This document shows, in pieces, positions 36,648-45,669 of a stretch of DNA of 64,000 nucleotides. This stretch comes from Pseudochelatococcus contaminans (lineage in GTDB: Bacteria; Pseudomonadota; Alphaproteobacteria; Rhizobiales; Beijerinckiaceae). Both the position numbers and the translations under genes were made by a program. The stretch is from the NCBI RefSeq assembly GCF_014195635.1, contig NZ_JACICC010000001.1, positions 434,001-498,000 of the forward strand. Direction: 5' to 3'. The notes beneath the pieces are model-generated. The model was not told the DNA's origin, ran no database searches, and saw only the letters and a list, made by a program, of their open reading frames with translations. The number at the start of each line of letters is the position of its first letter. The first letter of the stretch is position 1.

Positions 36648-37160
36648 TCAACGATTAACGCGGGTCACCTGATTATTGCGGCCTTCCGTGCTCACGACAG
36701 GCTCGGGAACGCCAGTCGCGGCGCTCCACTCGACCCGGTTGCTGTCACCCTCGACATCGATTTCGATGCTGCTGAGAACCGTGATGCGGGCGTGATTTTC
36801 GCTGCCGGAGATGTCCAGTTCGCCGGATTCATCCTCGCCGTCAATGGCAACTTCAACCTTGTTGCGACGGCCTTCGATATCCACGCTGTTGGCCTCGCCG
36901 CCGCGAACGGTGGACTCGGCACCCTCGATATCGAGATCGTCGACATCCTCGAACGTCACGGTATGGCGATTGCCCTTCACGTCGATGGAGCGGCACTCGC
37001 CCGTGATGGAGACGCGATTCCCCGCGCCGAATATATCCACGTCGTGGCCGTCGCAGCGCACGGTCTGCGTCAGGTTGTCACCCCTGACCACCAGTTCCCG
37101 CGCGGCGAGTGCGCTCGTCGAGGCCAGCAGGCAGCCGGTAATGACAAGTCTGAACAGCAT
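36648..37160 (-). CDS. Periplasmic DUF3060-like repeat protein
   Basis: 170 residues. The signal peptide ends at about residue 19 (STSALA/ARELV), and the rest is a series of short beta repeats (NRVSITGECRSIDVKGNRHTVTFEDV..., ENHARITVLSSIEIDVEGDSNRVEW) of the DUF3060 kind, predicted to form a small right-handed beta helix in the periplasm. The function is unknown. GGAGG precedes the ATG at 37160; the frame is open upstream to 37337. Confidence 0.82.
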   Translation of the reverse strand: MLFRLVITGCLLASTSALAARELVVRGDNLTQTVRCDGHDVDIFGAGNRVSITGECRSIDVKGNRHTVTFEDVDDLDIEGAESTVRGGEANSVDIEGRRNKVEVAIDGEDESGELDISGSENHARITVLSSIEIDVEGDSNRVEWSAATGVPEPVVSTEGRNNQVTRVNR

Positions 37161-37608
37161 CGGTGAATCCTCCGGTTGTTGAATCAAGCATCTTATACCG
37201 CACCCCGGCAGTAATGAAACCGGGCGCAATATGGTTTCAGGATGTCGCGCAAACACCTCGCAAGCCATTATGAGCCGGCGAATATGCGCAAAATCATCGG
37301 TTATGAAATGCCGGCACAGCCGTCGCGGTTTCATCAATTGCCATCACAAACGGGTCATTCCCCGGCGGTGGGTCAGCGCAGGTATATGGCCAAAAAGAAA
37401 TTGCCGTTACATGAGATCGATACACATGTTGATTGTTTTTTCTTTTGAATAAATGATGCGTTACTTATGGGCATACAGCATAAATTATAAATTTTATTGA
37501 GAGTGTGTTGTTGGGGGCGTAATAGTTTGGTATCCGGGAATGATTGTCGGGCAGTGATGACTTGCCCGTTAGCAGGTTGGTGAATGTTTGTCGTGTTCGG
37601 AATTTTTC
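37161..37608. other. Intergenic region, partly AT-rich
   Basis: 448 bases with no supported gene; a 68-codon frame (37242-37448) has no recognisable product. The part about 37435-37500 is AT-rich. It probably holds the divergent promoters of the DUF3060-like gene and the RpiR gene. Confidence 0.5.
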
Positions 37609-38496
37609 ATGTCTCAGCAGCCCGGTTTCATTGAACGTGTACGCGCCGCTTTAGGGGATCTTCATCCAGCCGAGCGCCGGCTGGCAGAATTCCTGCTCGA
37701 CTTCCCTGGAGAACTTGCAAGTTACGATGCGCAGGAACTTGCCCGGCTGTCGTCGGTTTCGAAGGCCACGGTGTCGCGATTCGTTCGCCGGCTTGGTTTC
37801 GACAATTACGATCAGGCCCGCCGTGCTGCCCGCGAAGAGAGCAATGCCAGCTCGCGGCTTTATCAAGCCCATAGCAATGGCAACGACGGGATGGATCAGG
37901 CCGGTCAGATCGAGGAAGAACGGGCCAATCTGGAGTGGACGTTCCAGCAGAATCCGCCCGAAGAACTGGATGGTCTTGCCCGCCGCCTGCTTGAGGCGCG
38001 GAAAGTATGGGTCATCGGCGAGCGTATCGGCCACAGTTTCGCGAGCTATCTTGCGTGGCAGTTGCGGCCTTTCGTGCGCGACATCGTTGTCGCCCCACAG
38101 AGCGGCGAAACCCTTGGCGAGCATATCGCGGCGATGGGGGATGGCGATTGCGTCGTGATGTTTGCGCTGCGTCGCTGCGTTGCCGGTAGCAAGGCGGTGA
38201 TCGGGGCCATCCGGGAGACGGGAGCGGCAATCGCGCTGATCACCGATGAAAGTGCCTCGGTCCGCCAGCAGACGGATTGGCACCTTCAGTGCCGCACCAG
38301 AACATCCGCGACCTTGCTCAACCATGCATCGGTGCTGGCGATCTGCCATCAGATCGTGACGCGCGTCAGCATGTATGGCCACGTGGGGGCCGGCGAGCAG
38401 CAGCGGCGGATCGACGCAATCAACGAGGCCATCGGAGCACTTCAGGAGCAACGCCCCCTCATATTCGTGCCCGATGCCAGTCGGCCTGACAGCTGA
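37609..38496 (+). CDS. MurR/RpiR-family transcriptional regulator
   Basis: 295 residues: an N-terminal HTH_6 domain (about 1-77; LGDLHPAERRLAEFLLDFPGELASYDAQELARLSSVSKATVSRFVRRLGF) and a C-terminal SIS sugar-isomerase fold (about 120-265) with the phosphosugar-binding region around VWVIGERIGHSFASYLAWQL. Family members sense phosphorylated sugars or small acids. It lies 258 bases upstream of a ThDP-dependent decarboxylase gene on the same strand, and probably regulates that gene and the permease after it. Confidence 0.9.
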   Translation: MSQQPGFIERVRAALGDLHPAERRLAEFLLDFPGELASYDAQELARLSSVSKATVSRFVRRLGFDNYDQARRAAREESNASSRLYQAHSNGNDGMDQAGQIEEERANLEWTFQQNPPEELDGLARRLLEARKVWVIGERIGHSFASYLAWQLRPFVRDIVVAPQSGETLGEHIAAMGDGDCVVMFALRRCVAGSKAVIGAIRETGAAIALITDESASVRQQTDWHLQCRTRTSATLLNHASVLAICHQIVTRVSMYGHVGAGEQQRRIDAINEAIGALQEQRPLIFVPDASRPDS

Positions 38497-38754
38497 GGTC
38501 GGGGAAGAATTGGCGCGTTTGCACTTGAGCGGGCTCTTGCCGGCCTCATGCTTTTAGCGTTTGGGAGCGCATCTCGACCTGGATGCTGAAATACAATCGA
38601 TAAATCATATGAGATTAAATTTATTAATTTCGTAATATAGATATTAATGTCAAGTGGAGTTTTCATTATATGATCGAAAAAATCGCGTTATTAATTGTCA
38701 TATATCGGGCATAAAGACATGTAATCGTTAGTGTCTGAGTTCATGGAGGCTTGT

Positions 38755-40383
38755 ATGACTGAAAAGACCATCCGCGATGTCACGTTCCAGCTCCTGCGCG
38801 ATCTGGGAATAACGAAGATATTCGGTAATCCCGGTTCGACGGAAGAAACCTTCCTGAAGAATTTTCCGGAAGATTTCACCTATATCCAGACGCTGCAGGA
38901 AGCGTCCGCCGTTGGTGCGGCCGATGGTTATGCGCAGGCAACGCGGCGTCCCGCGCTGGTCAACGTGCACACCGCCGCTGGCCTCAGCAATGCCATGAGC
39001 AACATCCTCACGGCGTCGATGAACAAGACTCCGCTCATCATCACCGCCGGCAACCAGACCCGTGAGATGCTGCTGCTGGAGCCGTGGCTCACCAACGTTC
39101 AGCCCTCCCGCCTGCCGGAGCCGTGGGTGAAATGGGCTTACGAGCCTGTCCGCGCCGAGGACGTGCCCGCCGCCTTTGCCCGCGCCTATGCCGCGGCGCT
39201 GCAGCCGCCCGCAGGGCCGGTGTTCCTCTCCATCCCGCTGGATGACTGGGACAAGCCGGCAACCGGACCCGCCGTCGTGCGTTCGGTCGCAACGCGCATC
39301 GGCCCCGATCCGGCACGTATCGCGGAGTTCGCCGACGCGCTGTCCGGCGCGAAGAAGCTCGCGCTGATCTATGGTTCGTCGATTGCACGTGGCCGGGCCT
39401 GGCAGCAGGCGATCGCGCTGGCGGAAAAGCTGAATGCCGATGTCTACGCGGCTCCGGCTTCCGAGCGCCCGCCGTTCCCCGAGACGCACCCGCTTTACGT
39501 CGGCGGCCTGCCGTTCGCCAAGGGCCCGTTGTCGAAAAAGCTGGAAGGTTATGACGTTGCTATCGTCATTGGCGCTCCGGTGTTCCGCTACTATCCGTAT
39601 GTCGCCGGTGAATACCTGCCGGAAGGGCTGCATCTTCTCCACATCACCGACGATCCGGCGGAAGCCGCGCGCGCCCCGGTTGGTGACAGCCTGCTTTCGG
39701 ACGCCGTGCTCGCGGTGGAGGAACTGACCCGGCTCGTGAAGTCGCGTCCCGCATCCAGCGACAGCGTCGCCAAGCAGGCTCACCGGCTGGCGCCCCATCC
39801 TGCAGCGCCCGCGCCGCAGGCCGGCAGCGTGCTTTCCGCGCTCCAGCTCTTCGAGACTTTGCGCGCCGCCGCGCCGGCCGATACCGTACTGGTGGAAGAA
39901 TCGCCGTCGAACCTTGGCGAGTTGCACACCGCATGGCCGATCGACCGCGAGGATTCCTTCTACACCTTCGCCAGCGGCAGCCTCGGCTGGAACCTGCCGG
40001 CAGCGGTTGGACTCGCGCTTGCCGAGCGGGAGCTGGGCACCAATCGTCCCGTGCTGGCCATCATCGGCGATGGCTCGTTGCAGTACTCCATCCAGGGCCT
40101 GTGGACGGCGGCGCAGCACAATCTGCCGATCCTGTTCGTAGTGCCGCGCAACGGCGAGTATGCGATTTTGAAGTCCTTCGCCCTGCTTGAGGAAACGCCC
40201 GGCGTGCCCGGCCTCGATCTGCCCGGTCTGGATATCGTTTCGCTCGCCAAGGGCTATGGTGTGACAGCGTTCCGCCTCGAAACCGAAGAAGAAATCAGCA
40301 AGGCCGTTGCGGAGGCATTCGCGCGTTCGGGACCGACTGTTCTCGAAGTGCCGGTCGTGCCGACCATTCCGCCGCTGCTCTGA
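38755..40383 (+). CDS. mdlC: Benzoylformate decarboxylase-like thiamine-diphosphate enzyme
   Basis: 542 residues, ThDP-dependent decarboxylase of the MdlC type, which converts 2-oxo acids to aldehydes plus CO2. Ser28, Glu49 and His72 align with catalytic Ser26, Glu47 and His70 of the Pseudomonas putida enzyme. The ThDP motif GDGS...NLPILFVVPRN is intact. The residue aligned with catalytic His281 (RYHQYD) is Tyr280 (RYYPYV), so the substrate may not be benzoylformate. GGAGG at 38745 fits the ATG at 38755 (another ATG at 38743 is too close). An AEC permease follows, suggesting uptake of the substrate acid. Confidence 0.85.
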   Translation: MTEKTIRDVTFQLLRDLGITKIFGNPGSTEETFLKNFPEDFTYIQTLQEASAVGAADGYAQATRRPALVNVHTAAGLSNAMSNILTASMNKTPLIITAGNQTREMLLLEPWLTNVQPSRLPEPWVKWAYEPVRAEDVPAAFARAYAAALQPPAGPVFLSIPLDDWDKPATGPAVVRSVATRIGPDPARIAEFADALSGAKKLALIYGSSIARGRAWQQAIALAEKLNADVYAAPASERPPFPETHPLYVGGLPFAKGPLSKKLEGYDVAIVIGAPVFRYYPYVAGEYLPEGLHLLHITDDPAEAARAPVGDSLLSDAVLAVEELTRLVKSRPASSDSVAKQAHRLAPHPAAPAPQAGSVLSALQLFETLRAAAPADTVLVEESPSNLGELHTAWPIDREDSFYTFASGSLGWNLPAAVGLALAERELGTNRPVLAIIGDGSLQYSIQGLWTAAQHNLPILFVVPRNGEYAILKSFALLEETPGVPGLDLPGLDIVSLAKGYGVTAFRLETEEEISKAVAEAFARSGPTVLEVPVVPTIPPLL

Positions 40384-40624
40384 ACGCAGGTTGCGGTAAA
40401 ATATAAAGTATAGAGCGACAGACGTTTTTCCGGCCGGATGGAGACATTCGGCCGGCAGGGCGTGTCCAACAATCAAACCCTGAGCATGGCCATTGCTTCA
40501 GGGCAATCTGCGTTGTGGCATTACTGCCGAACCGGACGCAGATTGCCTTGAGACATCGGTTTTTGCGTTTCTTTGTCCCGGAATGACTTCCAACGGCAAA
40601 CGCCGGAAGCACGGAGGGCGTATT

Positions 40625-41599
40625 GTGCTGGAAACTATCGTAACGGCCCTGTTGCCGATTATCGTCACCTTGATGCTTGGTTTCTTTGCCGGCTGGAAAC
40701 ATAATTTCACCCAGCAACAAGCCGGTGTCCTCAACAGCATGGTCATGCTTTATGCGCTGCCCCTGCTGCTGTTTGCGGGGATATTGAGCACGCCGCTGGC
40801 GGAAGTCACCGGCAATATCGCGCTGTTCGTCTGGACGGCGATCGGCATGATCGGCGGCCTCGTCATCGTTTTTGCGGTTTCGATGTTCGTCTTCCGGTCA
40901 TCGTCCGGCGTCGCGGCCTTGCGGGCTATCGCCATTGCCGGTCCCGCGGTTCCGTTCGTCGGCACGCCGGTACTCGGTGTGCTGTTTCCCGGCGATGCCG
41001 ATCTCGTCATCGCGGTCAGCAGCCTGTTGATGAATCTCGTGCAGGTGCCGCTGGCGCTGATCTTCCTCGTTGGTGCAAGCCAAACCGCTGGCAGCCCTGT
41101 AACTGCCGGCGCTGCAACTGCAAAACCCGCGACCAGCGGCCTCGCGACTGCGCTGCACGCTGTGGTGAACGCGGTGCGTCAGCCGGTGGTGTGGGCGCCG
41201 GTGCTGGCGTTCGTGCTGCTGCTTGTCGGCCTCGACATGCCGCATTACCTCAAGGGCTCGTTCACGCTGCTGGGTCAGGCAACGGGCGGCGTGGCGCTGT
41301 TCGCGGTGGGTATCGTGCTGTTCTCGCAGAAGGTCAGCGTATCCATCCCCGTGGTCATCAACGTTGCGGCGAAGAATATCGTGCTGCCGGCCATCATCCT
41401 GCTGGGCATGCGCGCGTTCGGAATATCCGCCACCGAAACCTCGCTGGTGGTGGTGACATTGGCTATTCCCACGGCCTCGATCGCCGTGATCTTTGCGGTG
41501 CAGTACGCAACCGCTCAGAAGGAAATGGCCTCGACGCTGTTCTGGAGCACCATTCTCTCGGTTATCACGATGGGCGGCTTCATCTGGATCACCGGCTAA
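40625..41599 (+). CDS. AEC-family transporter (auxin-efflux-carrier type permease)
   Basis: 324 residues with about ten hydrophobic helices (ETIVTALLPIIVTLMLGFFAG; SMVMLYALPLLLFAGIL; GVALFAVGIVLFSQ). The AEC family includes the malonate and malate permeases MdcF and MleP. The GTG at 40625 was chosen because ACGGAGGG lies 6-12 bases upstream; the frame is open back to 40493. It follows the decarboxylase gene by about 240 bases and is probably the importer of an organic acid used by it. Confidence 0.9.
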   Translation: MLETIVTALLPIIVTLMLGFFAGWKHNFTQQQAGVLNSMVMLYALPLLLFAGILSTPLAEVTGNIALFVWTAIGMIGGLVIVFAVSMFVFRSSSGVAALRAIAIAGPAVPFVGTPVLGVLFPGDADLVIAVSSLLMNLVQVPLALIFLVGASQTAGSPVTAGAATAKPATSGLATALHAVVNAVRQPVVWAPVLAFVLLLVGLDMPHYLKGSFTLLGQATGGVALFAVGIVLFSQKVSVSIPVVINVAAKNIVLPAIILLGMRAFGISATETSLVVVTLAIPTASIAVIFAVQYATAQKEMASTLFWSTILSVITMGGFIWITG

Positions 41600-41623
41600 A
41601 GTGCCTTGAACGCAAACGGCCTG

Positions 41624-41653
41624 AAACGGCGCATCCACCGATGCGCCGTTTTT
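41624..41653 (+). terminator. Intrinsic terminator with T-run after the AEC permease
   Basis: AAACGGCGCAT (41624-41634) pairs with ATGCGCCGTTT (41641-41651) over a 6-base loop and runs into TTTTT. Confidence 0.9.
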
Positions 41654-41656
41654 GCG

Positions 41657-42511
41657 TCAGGTCAGGTCGCTCTCGCGTATCGATAGCAATGCACCGATAA
41701 AGAAACACAGGGCGCCGATAAGCAGGTTGATGGTCGATGCCATCGTCACCCACGACGGAGTCGTGCCATCCGGCACGTAGGCGAGGATGGATGACACCAT
41801 GAACGTAACACAGCCGACGAGGTTGATGAACACGATCCACCACGAGAGATCCTTCGGCTCCCAGCTCCAGTAGCGATGCCCGCATTCGATGAAGGCAAGA
41901 TAGCCGGAAGCAAGAAAGAGCACCGAACCGACCATGCCCGGTGTCCACACAGCCAGATCCTGCGCCACCCAGTTGGCTGACGTAACCAGCGGATCGAACG
42001 TGTTGAAATTGAACGCAATCGTGCCGAGGAACTGGGTGAACGTGCTGAGCCAGCCGGCGTTGCGTGGATGCCACCCGATGAATGAAATATGCGGCGGGGC
42101 TGTTGGCTGGGCCGCGACGTTGAACGAGCCCGCATTCGCAGCCTGAAAGTGCTGCAGGTAACCCGCCGTCGTGAACGGGATCGACCCGGCGAAGAAGACG
42201 ACGTTGGTCCAGAACGCGGACGGCTGCCACGGCGATGCCGGGATGAGGCTCATCACGCAGCCCAGCATGAAGAGGAAAGACCCGAGCGCGAATGTTGCGC
42301 CAACGGTCTGGTTATAAAACTTGCTGCGCCAGAACGGCTGCTGCGTATCGCCAAGTGCACGCGCCGCAAGGTTCAGGCCTTTGCGGTGCTGGCGCGACAG
42401 CCACAGAATGTGCTGGCCAGCGAGCGTATAGCTGCGAAACGTGATGAAGGGCCACGGCCCTCCGACCTTGATGGGAAGCAGCTCTTTCAGGTAGGGCAGG
42501 TTGATAATCAT
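41657..42511 (-). CDS. Polytopic membrane protein of unknown function
   Basis: 284 residues with about six hydrophobic segments in two or three pairs: GATFALGSFLFMLGCVMSL and NVVFFAGSIPFTTAGYL, then GSVLFLASGYLAFIE, WWIVFINLVGCVTFMVSSILAYV, and INLLIGALCFFIGALL. The repeated glycine-rich helix pairs recall YrhK-type small membrane proteins, but I do not name a family. It is convergent with the AEC permease, and the choloylglycine hydrolase-like gene lies upstream on the same strand. Confidence 0.8.
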   Translation of the reverse strand: MIINLPYLKELLPIKVGGPWPFITFRSYTLAGQHILWLSRQHRKGLNLAARALGDTQQPFWRSKFYNQTVGATFALGSFLFMLGCVMSLIPASPWQPSAFWTNVVFFAGSIPFTTAGYLQHFQAANAGSFNVAAQPTAPPHISFIGWHPRNAGWLSTFTQFLGTIAFNFNTFDPLVTSANWVAQDLAVWTPGMVGSVLFLASGYLAFIECGHRYWSWEPKDLSWWIVFINLVGCVTFMVSSILAYVPDGTTPSWVTMASTINLLIGALCFFIGALLSIRESDLT

Positions 42512-42615
42512 GCAGGCTCCTGCCTCGCAGGAGAGCCGGTGGAGCGGTTGATGTCAAACAACCCGCTCCGCCTCAAGACTCTCCGCCGACGGTGTATCCC
42601 ACCGTCTGGAGCGTT

Positions 42616-42639
42616 TCCGCGTTTCAATGGAAACGCGGA
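42616..42639 (-). terminator. Terminator after the choloylglycine hydrolase-like gene
   Basis: A perfect 10-bp stem (TCCGCGTTTC/GAAACGCGGA) with an AATG loop, beginning 13 bases after the minus-strand stop codon. Confidence 0.75.
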
Positions 42640-42652
42640 GACCTCATTCATG

Positions 42653-43756
42653 TCAGGCTTTCAGCGCGGCAGTGGCGTCAGCCGTGGTGCCATTCAGATC
42701 CTGTAGGGACACGAATGACGGTGCGGTGTTCGATGCCAGTGCGCCCAGATCGATGGCGGCGTAGTTCAGGCTGCCGTAGCCGCGAACATGGAACAGCTTC
42801 CGATCCAGGTCGGACAAGCTCGTCCAGCTCGTGAACTCGGTTGCATATGGCGTCGAGGTGTCGGCTTGCAGGCCTTTGACTTCCAGATTCGCGGTCTCGC
42901 TTTCCGGATAGTCGATGGACACGCCGCGCGCGCGGTCGAAGTTGTTCATGATGTGCCCGACCGTCAGGATGGCGAGGTCCGGCGTTGCCGCTTTTTCGGT
43001 GAAATGGGCGTAATAGACAGCGCGCACGAAGCGGCCTACCGAGGTGTTCGATGCAGGCAGGCCCTGCGTGGCGATGCCGGAATCCGGCTGCGACGCGTTG
43101 TAGGAGCCGAACGTGGCCGTCGACTTATCGACATTGCTCAGGAACGTGTAGTTGTTGAGGTTGGTCAGATGCCAGTCGAACCGCGGACCGTTGGTCATGA
43201 CGCCGACAGGGTTATCGTAAAGCCTCATCTGGCCGTTATCGAATTCGATCACCAGCGCCGCGCCGCTCTGGTCATGGGCGACGTAATGGAACGGCGAAAC
43301 AACCCCGCCGAGGATCGCGAGCGGCTGAAGCAGCACAGGCTGCTGTTCGAGCGCGGTCTTCACAGCGGCGACGGAGTCGAACTGGCTGAGAACCCAGCTT
43401 CCGAGATCGGAAGCGGAAAGCACGGCTTTGGTCGCTTCGACAGCAGTCTGCTGGCCCGCCGCAGCCGGATAGGACAGCAGGCTGAAGGTCAGCCCCTTGT
43501 CGTTCAGCCCTTCCAGCACCTTAAGATCGCCAATGCCCACCGGCGCGTCGGCCGTGGGCAGACGGTCCGTCATGGTGATGGCGACGAACGCGTGCTGCGC
43601 CTCGTAATCCAGCGCGGCGTTCGTGTTGGTCTTGGACGAGAACTTGAACCCGGCCGGAATGTGCGCAACCTGATAAGGCAGGCTGACGGTCAATTCGAGG
43701 GTGCGGCCGAAATAGGGCTTCCCGGCGGCGTCCTTGTAAATGAGTGAGGTACACAT
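42653..43756 (-). CDS. Choloylglycine hydrolase / penicillin V acylase family (Ntn hydrolase)
   Basis: 367 residues from MCTSLIYK. Removal of Met exposes Cys2, the N-terminal nucleophile of this family, which cleaves amide bonds in bile salts or penicillin V. Arg18 (GRTLE) is conserved, whereas the usual Asp21 is Glu21. The Asn of the VMTNGPRFDWHLTNL segment and Arg in SVGRFVRA are present. GGAGAA precedes this ATG, and the frame is open 78 codons further upstream but only this start gives Cys2. There is no signal peptide, so it is cytoplasmic. It is next to an MdtNOP-type efflux operon. Confidence 0.93.
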   Translation of the reverse strand: MCTSLIYKDAAGKPYFGRTLELTVSLPYQVAHIPAGFKFSSKTNTNAALDYEAQHAFVAITMTDRLPTADAPVGIGDLKVLEGLNDKGLTFSLLSYPAAAGQQTAVEATKAVLSASDLGSWVLSQFDSVAAVKTALEQQPVLLQPLAILGGVVSPFHYVAHDQSGAALVIEFDNGQMRLYDNPVGVMTNGPRFDWHLTNLNNYTFLSNVDKSTATFGSYNASQPDSGIATQGLPASNTSVGRFVRAVYYAHFTEKAATPDLAILTVGHIMNNFDRARGVSIDYPESETANLEVKGLQADTSTPYATEFTSWTSLSDLDRKLFHVRGYGSLNYAAIDLGALASNTAPSFVSLQDLNGTTADATAALKA

Positions 43757-44106
43757 ATCGGCAATTCTCCGCGTGCTGGTGTCTGATGAGGGACGCGCTG
43801 CCGCGCCGGTATCCTCAATGGGTGTGGGTGTCTCCCGCTCCCGCCAGCCGGCGGCATTGCAAGACCCGGACATGAAGAACGGCATCAATTGAAAGCCGCC
43901 CGAAAGTTGGTTCGTTATTTCGTCCGACATGTCGAAACGCAGATTTCCTGCCGGAAAAGAAATATCATAAAGCAGAGGAGAGCATATCATTATGCCATTG
44001 CAACAACAAGCAAAGCAAATGGGACAAATTCCCTCAGTAACAAGAACATCAGGATGCCGGACATTTTGATGAATTCAAAAAGCCCGACGTAAACTTTTAT
44101 TCAGCT
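43757..44106. other. Intergenic region upstream of the choloylglycine hydrolase-like gene
   Basis: 350 bases. An open frame continues upstream from the hydrolase without similarity to the family. No RNA or repeat is seen; the region should contain the hydrolase promoter and the end of the efflux operon. Confidence 0.5.
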
Positions 44107-45669
44107 TCATCTCCCGGCAATGCCGACGGCAGCTTCCTGCGATGTCATGCTGCCGAGCATGAACGCCAGATTGGCCGCCGCCACGAGCGATGCCGCGTAA
44201 GCATCCGACTGCGCCTGCCGGGCCGTCAGAAGGCCGGTGTCGGCGGCGGTCGCGACCGTGATGTCGCCCACACCGGCGCTATAGGATTCCAGTGCCGCGT
44301 CGTAGGTGACGGCTGCCGCCGACGCCAGCGCCGAGGCGGCGCGATAGGAGGCGAGGGCCGAACGCAGCGTGTTGACGCTGACGACAATCTCGCGCGCGGC
44401 GTCGTTCAGCGTCTGGTGATGCGTTGTCTGCGCCACCTGCGCCACGGACTGGGCATTCTTCAATTGTGCCGCGCGCAGCCCGCCATCGAACAGCGGCATG
44501 GTTGCGCCAATCATGAAGCCCGATGCCGATGCCTGCTGCCCGAGGGTGGGCAGGCCGGACGCGCTGAGGTGTGTGCTGCCATCCGCCGCCACGGCGCCCA
44601 GGAAAACCTTGGGCATGAACTCTGCTTCCGCTGCCTTGATGCCGGACTGGCTGGCTTTCGCCGCCGCAAGGCTTGCCAGCACATCCGGTCGCCGCGCCAG
44701 AGCGGCCGAAATCAGGCGCTCCGTCGGTGCGCCGACATCCGCCGGCAACTTGCGGCCGGTGATCGGTTTGATGCGGATGGTCGTCGTCGGCGGAATACCG
44801 GCCGAAGCCAACAGCGCCTGATATGCATCCTGCGCCTGTCCTTCGGCCTGCACCATGCCGAACCGCGCCTGCGCGACGGCCTGCCGTGCCTGCGCAAGCT
44901 CAACCGTGTTGCCGATGCCCTTCTGAACGCGCGCATCGGCGGCGGCGAGGATTTTCTGGCTGTTGGCGAGGTTCTGCCGGCTGATGCTGACACGGTTCTG
45001 CGCCGCGCCGTAAACGTAATACGTGCGCGTCACATCGAAGATGATCTTCTGGTGGATGCCGTTGAACAAAATGTTCGCCGCCGTCGAATTGTGCTTCGCG
45101 GCTTCATGCAATGCGCTGCGCTGGCCGAAATCGAACACCAGCCATTGCAGCGCAATTTGCGGAGATACGCCGCTGATCGTCGTCGTTTCGGTATCGCGCC
45201 CCAGGATCGGCACGGGCAGAGCATTGTTCACCCATTGCTTGCCACCGATGACGTTCGCGGTAATCAACGGCAGATAGGTCGCCTCCACCATGCCTGCGGC
45301 CAGCGCTGCCTGCCGTGCCGTTTGCCATGCAACCTGCGTCGTCGGGTTATGGCTCTGGGCGATGTCGATCAGCTCCGCGAGGCCGTAGGCGCGCGTTGTG
45401 TTGATGTCGGACGAGGCCTTCAACGCCGTGACGGAAGGGTCCGCGGGAACGGAAAAGTCAGGGCTGCTACCCGCATAGGCGCTTGCGCCGGCCTGCGCTT
45501 CACTGGTGCGGGGCTTCCATGGTTGCGACGGATCCGCAGGTGCGTTCTCCAGCATCGCGGAAGTGCATCCTGCCAGCAGACCGGCGACGGCAACCGTTGC
45601 GGCGAAAGTCGACGGCGCTTTCTTGCCGTGCCTCGTGTAGCGCAGGCTGGAGGTGAGCCGTTGCATCAT
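44107..45669 (-). CDS. mdtP: Outer-membrane efflux factor (MdtP/TolC-NodT family lipoprotein)
   Basis: 520 residues. An N-terminal signal with lipobox VAGLLAGCTS (Cys near 35) indicates an outer-membrane lipoprotein. Two OEP repeats follow with long coiled-coil alpha-barrel hairpins (YGLAELIDIAQSHNPTTQVAWQTARQAALAA; RVQKGIGNTVELAQARQAVAQARF). It forms the outer-membrane channel of the efflux system and its start overlaps the mdtO-like stop by 4 bases. Order and products match E. coli mdtNOP. Confidence 0.88.
   Translation of the reverse strand: MMQRLTSSLRYTRHGKKAPSTFAATVAVAGLLAGCTSAMLENAPADPSQPWKPRTSEAQAGASAYAGSSPDFSVPADPSVTALKASSDINTTRAYGLAELIDIAQSHNPTTQVAWQTARQAALAAGMVEATYLPLITANVIGGKQWVNNALPVPILGRDTETTTISGVSPQIALQWLVFDFGQRSALHEAAKHNSTAANILFNGIHQKIIFDVTRTYYVYGAAQNRVSISRQNLANSQKILAAADARVQKGIGNTVELAQARQAVAQARFGMVQAEGQAQDAYQALLASAGIPPTTTIRIKPITGRKLPADVGAPTERLISAALARRPDVLASLAAAKASQSGIKAAEAEFMPKVFLGAVAADGSTHLSASGLPTLGQQASASGFMIGATMPLFDGGLRAAQLKNAQSVAQVAQTTHHQTLNDAAREIVVSVNTLRSALASYRAASALASAAAVTYDAALESYSAGVGDITVATAADTGLLTARQAQSDAYAASLVAAANLAFMLGSMTSQEAAVGIAGR

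Noticed and set aside
43757..43990. N-terminal extension of the choloylglycine hydrolase
   Set aside because: The family needs Cys at position 2; the start at 43756 gives this and has a ribosome binding site, whereas the upstream 78 codons have no similarity.
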